The notes: generated by a model not told the origin, from the sequence alone. DNA of 62,102 bases from Acidobacteriota bacterium (GCA_003222535.1 QHWJ01000227.1:1-62102); one strand, 5' to 3'. Counted from the stretch's first letter, positions 7,932 through 16,714 are shown. Program-made: numbers and translations.

Positions 7932-8360
7932 CTAACGCGGGATGAGCAACCAGACCAGCGGCAGCCACAGCTCGCGGGCGTACGGCACGGGACGGTCGTC
8001 GATGAGGACCTCGGTCGCGTCCGAGCCACCGACAATCTGAAAGAGATCGCGCAGCTTCGAGGCGTCGCTCGACCAGAACCGCGCGCGATACCGACGATGG
8101 GTGCCCGTGCCCGTTTCGCCGAACTCCGCCGACGCGCGCGCGAGATCGATCGCGGTCGAGAACGCCGGGACGTCGAGCGCCGGAAACACCAGCGTGATCG
8201 AAAACGGCCGCGGCCGCTGACCGAAGAGCGCCTCGTGCAGGTCCGGATCGAGCGAGGCCAGCTCCGCATCGGTCGGCTGCTCCAGCAGATCGGCGTACGG
8301 CCAGAAGCGTTCGAGCGGACGGTATTTTGGCGGATCCGAAGTCATGCGGGGCGATGACAT
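7932..8360 (-). CDS. Conserved hypothetical protein (142 aa)
   Basis: A soluble protein with no signal peptide. Recognisable stretches are YRPLERFWPYADLLEQPTD, LHEALFGQRPRPFSITLVFP and RELWLPLVWLLIPR. I do not know the family. It is probably translationally paired with the MXAN_5187-like gene, since only 6 bp separate them. The start is ATG 8360 or ATG 8345. The divergent selA begins at 8439, and the entire gap is a word hairpin, so its promoter must lie in that repeat or inside a neighbour. Confidence 0.65.
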   Translation of the reverse strand: MSSPRMTSDPPKYRPLERFWPYADLLEQPTDAELASLDPDLHEALFGQRPRPFSITLVFPALDVPAFSTAIDLARASAEFGETGTGTHRRYRARFWSSDASKLRDLFQIVGGSDATEVLIDDRPVPYARELWLPLVWLLIPR

Positions 8361-8361
8361 A

Positions 8362-8438
8362 GTATTGCAGAATTGCAGGATGGCCTCCGCCCTTTCCTTC
8401 CTGCAATTCTGCAATTCCTGCAATCCTGCAATCCTGTC
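8362..8438. repeat. Word hairpin 5 (TGCAGAATT / AATTCTGCA)
   Basis: The left arm TATTGCAGAATTGCAGGATG faces a right arm repeating CTGCAATTCTGCAATTCCTG. It is exactly the whole gap between two divergent start codons (8360 and 8439). Confidence 0.88.
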
Positions 8439-9860
8439 ATGTCTGATTTCAGATTGATTCCATCGATCGAGCAGTTGAGGCAGCGGCCTGCGGTGCGCGC
8501 GCTCGAAGCGCGCTTTGGCGTCGAGGCCACGGTGAGCGCCCTGCGCGCGGCGGCGGCAGACGTGCGCGGCGCAATCGCCGGCGGCGACGCCGCATTGTCG
8601 ACTGAACCGTCCGTCATCGCCTGGATGGAAGCGTCGGCGGGCAGCCGGCTCGGCGACGCCTTCCGCCCGTCGCTCGAGCCGGTCATCAACGCGAGCGGCG
8701 TCATCCTCCACACGAACCTCGGCCGGGCGCCCCTCGCAGCACCCGCCATCGATCGCGTCGCGGGCATCGCGCGCGGCTACTCGTCGCTCGAGTACGACCT
8801 CGCACGCGGCGCCCGCGGGACGCGCGACGTCCACGCCGAAGCGCTTCTCTGCCGCCTCACCGGCGCCGAGGCCGCCGTCGTCGTCAACAACAACGCGGCG
8901 GCGACGATGATTGTGCTGGCGGCGCTGGCCGCGGGACGCGAAGTCATCGTGTCGCGCGGCGAGCTGATCGAGATCGGCGGTGGCTTCCGCGTACCGGACG
9001 TGATGGCCCAGTCCGGCGCCGTGCTGCGCGAGGTGGGGACGACGAACAAGACGCGAGCGGCGGACTACGCCGCCGTCGTCACGGAGCGGACCGCTCTGAT
9101 CCTGCGCGTCCATCCGTCAAATTTCCGCATCGAGGGGTTTACGGAACGCCCGACTCTTGCCGAGCTGGTGGCCGTCGGCAAGAGCGGCAACATCCCAGTC
9201 GCCGAAGATCTCGGAAGTGGCTATCTCAAAAAGGGGCCGTACCCCTTTTCCCCGGCTGAGTCGCCGAAAAAGGCGTACGGCCCCTTCCTGGAGCCGACGA
9301 TCGAGGAGACGGTCGCCGCGGGCGTCGACGTCTGTTGCTTCAGTGGCGACAAGCTCCTCGGCGGCCCGCAGGCCGGCATCATCGTCGGACGCGCGGCGCT
9401 CGTGGGCCGGATCCGCACGCACCCGCTGATGCGAGCCCTCCGCGTGGACAAGATGACCTACGCCGCGCTCGAGGCGACGCTGGAGGAATACGCGGCCGGC
9501 CGCGCGGCGACGACGATTCCGGTGCAGCGGATGCTCGCGACGACGGCGGATGAAATCCGCGCGCGCGCAGAAGCGCTCGCGGCGGCGCTCGAGGCGAGCG
9601 GCGGCTGGCACGCGGAGCTCCTGCCCGGCACGTCGGCGATCGGTGGCGGCAGCGCGCCGGGGGTCGAGCTCGCGACCTGGCTCGTCGCGATTGCGAAAGA
9701 TGGCCTGACGCCGGATGCGCTCGAAGAACGATTGCGAAAGCTCTCGCCGCCGGTCATCGCGCGGATCGAAAGAGATCGCCTGCTCCTGGATCTGCGGACG
9801 GTCCCCACCGGCCAGGACCCGCAGCTCTCGGCGCTTCTTCAGCTTATCGGTATTCCGTGA
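8439..9860 (+). CDS. selA: L-seryl-tRNA(Sec) selenium transferase
   Basis: The 473-residue PLP enzyme converts Ser-tRNA(Sec) to Sec-tRNA(Sec) with selenophosphate. Family features are clear: VINASGVILHTNLGRAPLA (81-99), YSSLEYDLARGARGTRD, REVGTTNKTRAADY and the PLP lysine K305 in FSGDKLLGGPQAGIIVG. About 20 residues (KKGPYPFSPAESPKKAYGPF, 264-283) are inserted in the loop between the conserved EDLGSG and EPTIEE motifs. They come from a palindromic repeat. Its presence implies a selenocysteine pathway, but selB, selD and selC were not seen here. Confidence 0.95.
   Translation: MSDFRLIPSIEQLRQRPAVRALEARFGVEATVSALRAAAADVRGAIAGGDAALSTEPSVIAWMEASAGSRLGDAFRPSLEPVINASGVILHTNLGRAPLAAPAIDRVAGIARGYSSLEYDLARGARGTRDVHAEALLCRLTGAEAAVVVNNNAAATMIVLAALAAGREVIVSRGELIEIGGGFRVPDVMAQSGAVLREVGTTNKTRAADYAAVVTERTALILRVHPSNFRIEGFTERPTLAELVAVGKSGNIPVAEDLGSGYLKKGPYPFSPAESPKKAYGPFLEPTIEETVAAGVDVCCFSGDKLLGGPQAGIIVGRAALVGRIRTHPLMRALRVDKMTYAALEATLEEYAAGRAATTIPVQRMLATTADEIRARAEALAAALEASGGWHAELLPGTSAIGGGSAPGVELATWLVAIAKDGLTPDALEERLRKLSPPVIARIERDRLLLDLRTVPTGQDPQLSALLQLIGIP
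9228..9290. repeat. Palindromic element in frame inside selA
   Basis: AAAAAGGGGCCGTACCCCTT is followed, after a 17-bp centre (TTCCCCGGCTGAGTCGCCG), by AAAAAGGCGTACGGCCCCTT. Each half contains a GGGGCCGTAC or GTACGGCCCC core. It is fully translated and lies in a surface loop. Confidence 0.8.
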
Positions 9861-9867
9861 CGGGCCC

Positions 9868-12732
9868 TTAGAAGTAGATCTGACTGCCGATCTGGAGCAG
9901 CCGCCCCTGCATGATGGTATTCGGGCGATAGACGGTCGGACCGAACGTGGTGACGGCAGCCAGAACCGGATTCGAATTGAACGCGTTGAACATGTCGAAC
10001 TGAAGCATCAACCGTCTCGAGCCCGCCAGCTGGATCTTCTTCGCGAACCGCAAGTCGAGCTGATTGATGCGCGGCAGGTATCGATCAGGGCTCGACGGAT
10101 CGTCGAGCGGCACGGTGATGGACGTCTGCACCAGCGCCGGATAGATCGCGCGGGTGACACCGTAGGTGACGCTCTCGGAATTGCCCGGAAAGCTGCTGAG
10201 CGTCCCGCTGACCTGCGTACCGAGAGGCAGCGGCATGGAGCCGCCGAACTTGTACAACGGCCTCCATGGCGCCGACTGCTTGCAGTACTGCCGGCCCCAA
10301 ACCGGGGTCGCCAGGCTTCCGGTGAAGTTCGGATCGACGACGTCGCACAGATCCTGCGAGCTGCCTCCAAACGACGCACCGCCGTACAGGCGACCGCCCT
10401 CGCCAAACCGGCCCATTGCCGACAGATCGATGCCGTCCCAGTACAGGCGGTTGGTCTTCGACGTTGTATCGACCAGATTGGTCCGGCCCAGCTTCGCGGG
10501 ATTGAGGTTGTAAACGGTGATCGTCTGGCCGCCTCCGCGCGGATCGGGAATCTGCACGGGCGTGTAGTCGGTGTTCACGTTCACCAGCGTGTTCACCGTC
10601 TGCGCCAGGTCGTAGAACATCCGGTGATAGTAGCCGGCGGTGACCGACATCCGCGGGAGGAGCTGGTGCTGGACCGCCGCGGAGACTTCCATCTGTTTTT
10701 CGCGTTCGACGTTCGGGTCCTGGAACCGCGGGGCGCGAGTGCCGAAGTTGCTGAGCGTGCTCGGTCCGACTTCGTTGTACTGGGGAAACAGATCGCCGTT
10801 GATGTCTCTCCACGTTCGCTGGTCCGTCAGGACGCCAAGCGGGTTGTAGAGATCCGCTTGACCGTTCCCCATGATGGCCACGTACTTGCCGACATTCGCC
10901 TTGAGGGCGGTTTTACCGTTTCCGAGGAGATTGTAGATGACGCCGAAACGCGGCGACCAATTCTTGAAGGACAGCATGTCGTCGATCGCAGCGAAGTGGC
11001 GCTCCGGCAGCCACGGCGACGCCGGCGCCGTCTGCTCGGCGACCCACGGATGGAACCAGTCGTAGCGGATTCCGGGATTGATCGTCAGGCGCTTGAGTGT
11101 CCAGCTGTCCTGAAAGAACAAGCCGCTTTCGTCATGACCAGGCTTGTTGAAAACGGGCGTGTTGTCGACGAGCACCGAGGAGGCAGCGCCGGCGCGAAAC
11201 TGCGCCACCATGTGCCAGGGATCGACGTTGTAGTACGAGTCCTCGACGGCGTGGTTGTACTGAACGCCGCCCTTGAGCGCATGCGACCCCGTGACGTACG
11301 CCAGCGACGCCGAGTAATACCGCTTGTAGTTGTTCCGGTGGAAGAGGCCCCCAGGGCGGGCGCCCCACCGCGTGGACAGCGTGAGATCCTGGTACCCCAG
11401 ATTCTGGTAGGCAGCGGCACCGGGCAGATACGTGAACGTATAGTTCAGAAAATACTGCGAGACGCCCGCGTCCCACAGCAGCTTGTTGGTGAGAGGCGCC
11501 TGCCACTTGAGGGCCGCCGAGTACGACAGCCGCATGTCCTGCGGCGTCGAGGACTCCGGCGACACGCCGGCCGCAAGCTCGCGGTGACCGCGCTGTTTGT
11601 TCTCCTTCGAATAGAATCCCGCAATCTTGTGGTTCTTCGTCGCCTGCCAGGTCAGCCTCGCGACATTGCTCAGCTCGTAGTTGTCGTCGACACCCTGGCA
11701 ACCGTGGGCCCTTTCGGCATCCGTCCCGAACTGGTCGCAGACGGCCTGATCGCGGTAGAAGCTGTTGCCGACAAGGAAGTTGCCGCCGTTATAACGGTGG
11801 ACCGTGAAGAACCACAGCCTGTCTTTCTTGATCGGTCCGCCCAGCGAGACTTGCGTGTCCCAGAGCTCCATCACGCCGTCAGGAACCCTGAGACCGGCTT
11901 TCTCCAGATCGGTCGTGAAGTTGCTCGTCTGCCACGGCTCGATCTGCGCCAGCCCGTAACCGTGGAAGGCGTTGCCGCCTTCTTTCGAGGTCATCTGGAT
12001 CCGGACGCCGCCATAAGCGACTTCGGCTGGTATGGCACTCGTTGTGTACGTGTATTCCTCGAACTGGCCGTCGTTGTAGTACTGCGCCGCCGTGCCGTTG
12101 CCGATGCCGGATTGGACCGTCATGCCGTCAATCTGGTACACGTTGTCGCCGCGAGAACCGTGTGAGTTGAGCGTGACGGACTGGAAGCCCGCCGTACCGC
12201 CGACGTCGACGCCGCCACGTTCGCCGCCACTGGTCGTGATCCCGGGCAGGACCTTGCCGATCGCCTGGACACTGCGGCCCGTGGGGATCGCGTCGAGTGC
12301 CGGTCGCGTGACCTGCTGAGAGACCTGCGCGCTCTGCACATCCACAAGCGGCGAAGCGCCGGACACCGTCACGGATTCTTCCAAGGCGCCGACCTTCAAG
12401 TCCGCATTCACCTGCGCGGTGAAGTTCGTTGTCAACTCGATGCCTTCGCGATGGAAGACGGTGAATCCCGGCAGCGTGAAGGTGACGGCGTAGGTCCCTG
12501 GGAGCAGGTTCACAATCTTGTATTGGCCCGCGCCGTCGGTGACCGCCGAACGCGTTTTTTCGATCAGCGCCGGGCTGGCCGCTTCGACGGTGACGCCTGG
12601 CAACACGGCGCCGCTGTCGTCCCGGACGACCCCCGCAATGCCGCTGCCTTGCTGAGCGGCCGCCTGCGCGGCGAGCGTCAGGCAGGACACCAGCACCGCC
12701 GCGCCGATCAGGTGAGGATTCCCGCGTCTCAT
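9868..12732 (-). CDS. TonB-dependent receptor, Oar-like with carboxypeptidase-regulatory domain
   Basis: The 954-residue outer-membrane protein has a signal peptide (about 1-27), a CarboxypepD_reg domain (GVVRDDSGAVLPGVTVEAAS, about 32-115), then a plug with SVTVSGASPLVDVQSAQVSQ and GDNVYQIDGMTVQ. A long beta-barrel follows, ending in aromatic IMQGRLLQIGSQIYF as required for BAM insertion. Such receptors import large substrates (glycans, peptides, siderophores) in Acidobacteriota. The substrate is unknown. It lies 17 bp downstream of a secreted hypothetical and downstream of a haem/copper protein, probably in one operon. Confidence 0.92.
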   Translation of the reverse strand: MRRGNPHLIGAAVLVSCLTLAAQAAAQQGSGIAGVVRDDSGAVLPGVTVEAASPALIEKTRSAVTDGAGQYKIVNLLPGTYAVTFTLPGFTVFHREGIELTTNFTAQVNADLKVGALEESVTVSGASPLVDVQSAQVSQQVTRPALDAIPTGRSVQAIGKVLPGITTSGGERGGVDVGGTAGFQSVTLNSHGSRGDNVYQIDGMTVQSGIGNGTAAQYYNDGQFEEYTYTTSAIPAEVAYGGVRIQMTSKEGGNAFHGYGLAQIEPWQTSNFTTDLEKAGLRVPDGVMELWDTQVSLGGPIKKDRLWFFTVHRYNGGNFLVGNSFYRDQAVCDQFGTDAERAHGCQGVDDNYELSNVARLTWQATKNHKIAGFYSKENKQRGHRELAAGVSPESSTPQDMRLSYSAALKWQAPLTNKLLWDAGVSQYFLNYTFTYLPGAAAYQNLGYQDLTLSTRWGARPGGLFHRNNYKRYYSASLAYVTGSHALKGGVQYNHAVEDSYYNVDPWHMVAQFRAGAASSVLVDNTPVFNKPGHDESGLFFQDSWTLKRLTINPGIRYDWFHPWVAEQTAPASPWLPERHFAAIDDMLSFKNWSPRFGVIYNLLGNGKTALKANVGKYVAIMGNGQADLYNPLGVLTDQRTWRDINGDLFPQYNEVGPSTLSNFGTRAPRFQDPNVEREKQMEVSAAVQHQLLPRMSVTAGYYHRMFYDLAQTVNTLVNVNTDYTPVQIPDPRGGGQTITVYNLNPAKLGRTNLVDTTSKTNRLYWDGIDLSAMGRFGEGGRLYGGASFGGSSQDLCDVVDPNFTGSLATPVWGRQYCKQSAPWRPLYKFGGSMPLPLGTQVSGTLSSFPGNSESVTYGVTRAIYPALVQTSITVPLDDPSSPDRYLPRINQLDLRFAKKIQLAGSRRLMLQFDMFNAFNSNPVLAAVTTFGPTVYRPNTIMQGRLLQIGSQIYF

Positions 12733-12749
12733 CTTGACTCTCAGGCGCT

Positions 12750-13688
12750 CTACTTCGTGACGCTGACGTTCACGTACCCGTTCGTCCAGCAGCAGTGGAA
12801 CTGGTATGAACCGTTTTCGCCGGGGTTATCGATGGCCTGCACGCGCAGGACGTAGTTGCCAGGAGCGCTGAACGTGGCTTTCGTCGAGGCGGTCGATGTG
12901 TCGCCCTTCCAGAGATCGACGGATGGCGGGCTGAAGGTGACATCGCCGGGACCTTGATGTTTGGCCCAGACCACCCACCACGCGCGCGTCTTGCCGTTCC
13001 GGATATACGGACGCTCCTCATCATCGTCGGCGTCCATGACACCACCGGGACCGATCACGCTTGGCGGGCCCGTCACCGAGAGAGTCAGCGGGAGCGCGCT
13101 CCCGGCGGCCACCGTGATTGGTCCCGCCTTCACGCCGCTCCGGCCCCTGCCTTCTGGACCGTCAGGCAGGAATTTGATGAGTGGCGCTGCGCTGCTCCGT
13201 CCGGCTTCTTTCGCGCTCAGCTCCTGGATCCTGTAATTGATGGATCCCAGGTGACCGGGAACGGAATACGTCTTGCCACGTTCCCGCAGTGTCCACACGA
13301 CTCGCTCGGTCTTGCCAAAATCGGCCGGCACGTTCACGGGGAACGTACAAAAGTAGCGACGGTAAAGGTTGGGGGGCCCTGGCACCGGCATGAAGTGCGT
13401 CGGCTGCGCTCCGTCAAAGCGCTTCGGTTCGATGAAGTTGTCGGTTCCCAGCGGGATGTCCAGCGACTCCTTCGTGTTCAGATTGAAATACCCGAAACAC
13501 AGGTCGTAGGAACCGTCGGCCTTCTGATACCACCCGTCGAAGATCGGAATCACAGGCTGCCCGGACGGGCGCAGGTTCGAGAACATCCACTCCATGCCGT
13601 CGGTCGGATGCTGCGCGCGCAGAGGCGTCCAGTTCCCGGCCAACAGACCGGCAAACAGAATAGCTGCGGCCAGATTTCGCAGTGTCAT
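12750..13688 (-). CDS. Secreted conserved protein of unknown function
   Basis: The product is 312 residues from ATG 13688, preceded by GAGAGG. Residues 1-25 (MTLRNLAAAILFAGLLAGNW) form a signal peptide. Conserved-looking stretches include WMFSNLRPSGQPVIPIFDGW, CFGYFNLNTKESLDIPLG and GPPNLYRRYFCTFPVNVP; the C-terminal part (KATFSAPGNYVLRVQAIDNP) resembles an Ig-like/PKD beta sandwich. I recall similar proteins near cytochrome and TonB genes in Acidobacteriota, but the function is not known. It lies between the haem/copper protein and the TonB receptor on the same strand. Confidence 0.75.
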   Translation of the reverse strand: MTLRNLAAAILFAGLLAGNWTPLRAQHPTDGMEWMFSNLRPSGQPVIPIFDGWYQKADGSYDLCFGYFNLNTKESLDIPLGTDNFIEPKRFDGAQPTHFMPVPGPPNLYRRYFCTFPVNVPADFGKTERVVWTLRERGKTYSVPGHLGSINYRIQELSAKEAGRSSAAPLIKFLPDGPEGRGRSGVKAGPITVAAGSALPLTLSVTGPPSVIGPGGVMDADDDEERPYIRNGKTRAWWVVWAKHQGPGDVTFSPPSVDLWKGDTSTASTKATFSAPGNYVLRVQAIDNPGENGSYQFHCCWTNGYVNVSVTK

Positions 13689-13752
13689 CGGCGGTCCCTC
13701 TCTGTCCTGCAAAGCCTGTGAAAAAACCGGAGTTTTACCGCAGAGCACGCAT

Positions 13753-13799
13753 GGTTCGACAAGCTCACCATGAGCGCTCATCCTGAGCCTGTCGAAGGA
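13753..13799. repeat. REP-like palindrome, TTCGACAAGCTC family
   Basis: TTCGACAAGCTCACCATGAG faces GCTCATCCTGAGCCTGTCGA across a short centre. Variants of this element are widespread in soil bacteria. A rearranged form makes the triple 60-mer inside nuoJ. Confidence 0.8.
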
Positions 13800-13858
13800 T
13801 GCGGTCTCGGCGGATAGTAGTGGGTTTCTTCACACGCTCTGCAGCCTGTGACCGGGTC

Positions 13859-15286
13859 TCAATGTCGACTCGCAGGACTCGCCGGGCTGGTCACTTTCGG
13901 CTCCGATTTATGCAGCCGTTCTCGTTCCGCGACCAGCTTCTTGAAGTCCTCTTCTTTTTCAAAGAACGTCATGCCGATCCAGATATGGGACATCTCGTCG
14001 ACGGTCCGGCTGCCGGCGACCACCCACTGGTCGGGATCCGGATTGCCTTTGTGCGGCGTGTTGTCGAACATCGACGTGGTGATGAGCACGGTCCCCTTCG
14101 GCAACAGCGGACGCACGTTCGGTTCGTACACGAAAGTCGTGTGCCACCCGTGATCCCAATTCAGCTTGTTGATGATTTCCCGGCGTCCATCCGGGTAGAT
14201 CGCCTCGACGATCTGGTACTTGCCCCGGACATGCATGTGGCCACGCAGGTCGTGAATCCGCGCAGGCCTGTCGAGCACGTACGTGCCCTGGTACATCGCC
14301 GTTCCATTCGGCGGAATCAGGAGGTCGCCGCGTCTCGCGATCTCCCTGCTGTGCTTTGACGGAGTCGCCGCACCCGTGGACATGTCCGCTCTGAACTGCA
14401 CCTGACCCTGGGTTTCGAACTGAGGCCGCTGCCCTTCCGGGTAGAACCACAGGCCGACAACCATGACGGCTTTCACGTCCTTGGCGATCGGCCAGAAATG
14501 CATGCCGAAGTTGACGGTCGAATCGGGCTTGATCAGCTTCCCGGCGTCGTCCGGGAAAATCTGGCCTTCCGTGCCGACGGCCGATGCGATGAGCGGCGAG
14601 CTCTTGCCGTCCTGTTTCAGGCTCGGGTTCGCGTGGTGAAAAACATACCGGCTCTCGGGATTCGCAGGCTTGATCTCAATCGCGCGAATCCATCGCTCGC
14701 TCGTGAGCCCCTTCACCTTCGTCTGCATCGGCGGAAACTGGTCCATCCCGTTGGCAACGACGTTGTACGCCGGCGACTCCACGATGAGATCCGGCGGGCG
14801 GCCGAAGCGATCCTGGTATCGCCATGAGTTGATGAAATCCGGCCACTTCACCGGAGGCGGCATGTCGGCCGGATTACCCTGCGGAGCTCCCGCATCAACC
14901 CACCGAGCGATCGTATCCACGTCGTGATCCGACAGCGAAAGATCGTTCGTGAACTCCTGTATCCCGACCGTCTTGTCGATCGGCCAAGGCGGCATCTTCC
15001 GGCTGACCACCCGGTCTTTGACGGAACGTGCCCAGGGCCGCGCGTCGGCATAGGTCAGCAGCGACATCGGGGCGATCGAGCCCGGCTGGTGGCACACCTG
15101 ACACTTCTTCTGAAAGATCGGCGCGATGTCCTTCGAAAAAGTCGGAGCGTCGGCTCCGGCCGTCTGCGGCCCCCCGCTCTGCCGCGGCCCGGCCGAAAGC
15201 GCAGGGGCGAACGCCAGCAGTCCGGCTCCAAGCGCCGAAAAGACTGAAACCTGGCACAACCTGCGGTGAAAGGTCTGTGTGTTCAT
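13859..15286 (-). CDS. Secreted haem c protein with copper type II monooxygenase-like C-terminus
   Basis: The 475-residue protein has a signal peptide (about 1-32) and an N-terminal c-haem motif CQVCH (62-66) in a cytochrome-like segment with VVSRKMPPWPIDKTVG, where a Met could be the sixth ligand. The C-terminal part resembles ascorbate-dependent copper monooxygenases (PHM-like): an HH pair (VFHHANPS), a GHMH motif, SMFDNTPHKGNPDP and TVDEMSHIW, in which the Met would complete the CuM site. The substrate is unknown. Haem plus dicopper chemistry suggests periplasmic oxidative attack with built-in electron delivery. The downstream secreted protein and TonB receptor are probably co-transcribed. 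Confidence 0.8.
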   Translation of the reverse strand: MNTQTFHRRLCQVSVFSALGAGLLAFAPALSAGPRQSGGPQTAGADAPTFSKDIAPIFQKKCQVCHQPGSIAPMSLLTYADARPWARSVKDRVVSRKMPPWPIDKTVGIQEFTNDLSLSDHDVDTIARWVDAGAPQGNPADMPPPVKWPDFINSWRYQDRFGRPPDLIVESPAYNVVANGMDQFPPMQTKVKGLTSERWIRAIEIKPANPESRYVFHHANPSLKQDGKSSPLIASAVGTEGQIFPDDAGKLIKPDSTVNFGMHFWPIAKDVKAVMVVGLWFYPEGQRPQFETQGQVQFRADMSTGAATPSKHSREIARRGDLLIPPNGTAMYQGTYVLDRPARIHDLRGHMHVRGKYQIVEAIYPDGRREIINKLNWDHGWHTTFVYEPNVRPLLPKGTVLITTSMFDNTPHKGNPDPDQWVVAGSRTVDEMSHIWIGMTFFEKEEDFKKLVAERERLHKSEPKVTSPASPASRH

Positions 15287-15441
15287 GACCCCTGCATTCT
15301 CGACCCCTTTGGAGCGTGTGTCCAGTGTTGTCTTTCCAGGAAACTGTTACCAGACGACCATCGCACCTGCAGAATTGCTACACTCCGGCGGCAGATTGTA
15401 GACATCGGTCATGACCTCGCAATCCGCTTGAGGAGGTGCCT

Positions 15442-16641
15442 ATGGCACGGATGATGTGGGCGGGCGGAGTGTACTTGAGCCTGCTTGCCGCGATCGGGCT
15501 CGCGCCCCACGGGCTGCAACCGACCGCCGCCGCGCAAGGACAGCTGCGGGTGCCGCGGTTCGTGGTCGACCCACTGTGGAACAAGCCGCTGCCACACAAG
15601 TGGACGACGGGGCAGGTGTCGGGAGTGGCCGTCGATTCGCATGACCACATCTGGATCGTCCATCGGCCGGCGACCATCGCTGACGGCGAGAAGGCCGCCT
15701 CGTTCAACCCGCCGCTGGCGGAGTGTTGCATTCCGGCGCCTCCGATTCTGGAGTTCGATCCCGCCGGCAACATGGTCCGCGCTTTCGGTGGTCCTGGCGC
15801 TGGTTACGAGTGGCCGTCCACCGAGCACGGGATCTTCGTCGACTACAGGGACAACGTGTGGACAGCCGGCAGCGGGAGGGGCGACGCCCAGATTCTGAAG
15901 TTCACGAACACGGGGAAGTTCCTCCTGCAAATCGGCCATCGCGGCCAGAGCAAGGGCAGCAACGACATCCAGAACCTGGGGCAGCCTGCCGGCATCTTCG
16001 TGTACCCGAAGACCAACGAGCTGTTCGTCGCTGACGGGTACGGGAACCGCCGCGTCATCGTCTTCGACGCCGACAGCGGTGCGTACAAGCGCCACTGGGG
16101 AGCGTACGGAAAGAAACCGGAGGACACGCCGCTTCCGCCGCGCGCGCAGATCATTCAGGGACCGCCTCCGGCGCTGTTCAACAACCCCGTGCACTCGGTT
16201 GTGGTGTCGAACGATGATGTCGTCTACGTCGCCGACCGCGGGAACAACCGCCTGCAGGTCTTCACGCTCGACGGCACGTTCGTCCGTGAAGTCTTCATCA
16301 AGCGGGACACGCTGCAGAACGAAGGCACGGTGCACGACTTTGCCTTTTCACCCGACAAGGAGCAACGGTTCCTCTACGTCGTCGACGGCTCCAACAAGTG
16401 GGTGCGGATTCTGAATCGGAAAACGCTCGAGATTGTGGATTCAGTGGGCGGGCGGGCCGGACACGGCGCTCAGGAGTTTTTCCACATCCACAGCATGGCT
16501 GCCGATTCGAAGGGCAACATCTACCTCGGCGAGGTGAACCAGGGGCAGCGGTACATGAAGTACGCGTTCAAGGGAATGGGAGCACCGGCAAATCCGCCCG
16601 GAGCAACGTCCACGACTTCGAATGTTGGGCGACCCTTTTAG
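15442..16641 (+). CDS. Secreted NHL-repeat / six-bladed beta-propeller protein
   Basis: The product is 399 residues. AGGAGGT at 15431-15437 points to ATG 15442. After a signal peptide (about 1-31), repeated blades are seen: QVSGVAVDSHDHIWIVHRPA, EHGIFVDYRDNVWTAGSG, NELFVADGYGNRRVIVFDA, DVVYVADRGNNRLQVFTLDG and SMAADSKGNIYLGEVNQGQR. This NHL fold is shared with peptidylglycine alpha-amidating lyases and strictosidine synthase-like enzymes. Role unknown. It is the only plus-strand gene in this block and is divergent from the haem/copper gene. Its last residues (VGRPF) and stop lie in a REP repeat. Confidence 0.85.
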   Translation: MARMMWAGGVYLSLLAAIGLAPHGLQPTAAAQGQLRVPRFVVDPLWNKPLPHKWTTGQVSGVAVDSHDHIWIVHRPATIADGEKAASFNPPLAECCIPAPPILEFDPAGNMVRAFGGPGAGYEWPSTEHGIFVDYRDNVWTAGSGRGDAQILKFTNTGKFLLQIGHRGQSKGSNDIQNLGQPAGIFVYPKTNELFVADGYGNRRVIVFDADSGAYKRHWGAYGKKPEDTPLPPRAQIIQGPPPALFNNPVHSVVVSNDDVVYVADRGNNRLQVFTLDGTFVREVFIKRDTLQNEGTVHDFAFSPDKEQRFLYVVDGSNKWVRILNRKTLEIVDSVGGRAGHGAQEFFHIHSMAADSKGNIYLGEVNQGQRYMKYAFKGMGAPANPPGATSTTSNVGRPF

Positions 16642-16714
16642 GGTCGCCGGTTGGCTTCGAGTGTAGGGCGACGCTTTCAGGGTCGCCGTTCGGCGAGGTG
16701 AAAGCCTCGCCCTA
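16622..16714. repeat. Two REP-like palindromes, GTAGGGCGAC family
   Basis: Two units, GGGCGACCCTTTTAGGGTCG and GTAGGGCGACGCTTTCAGGG (continuing TCGCC), are followed by GGCGAGG / CCTCGCC. They supply the stop regions of two convergent genes. Confidence 0.8.

Noticed and set aside
9715-12165. An 816-codon plus-strand frame opposite the first TonB receptor
   Set aside because: No motif, no signal peptide, and composition typical of an antisense shadow.
15300-15440. Promoter pair between the divergent haem/copper and NHL genes
   Set aside because: TACACT at 15379-15384 could be a -10, but no -35 lies at a suitable distance, so no promoter was called.
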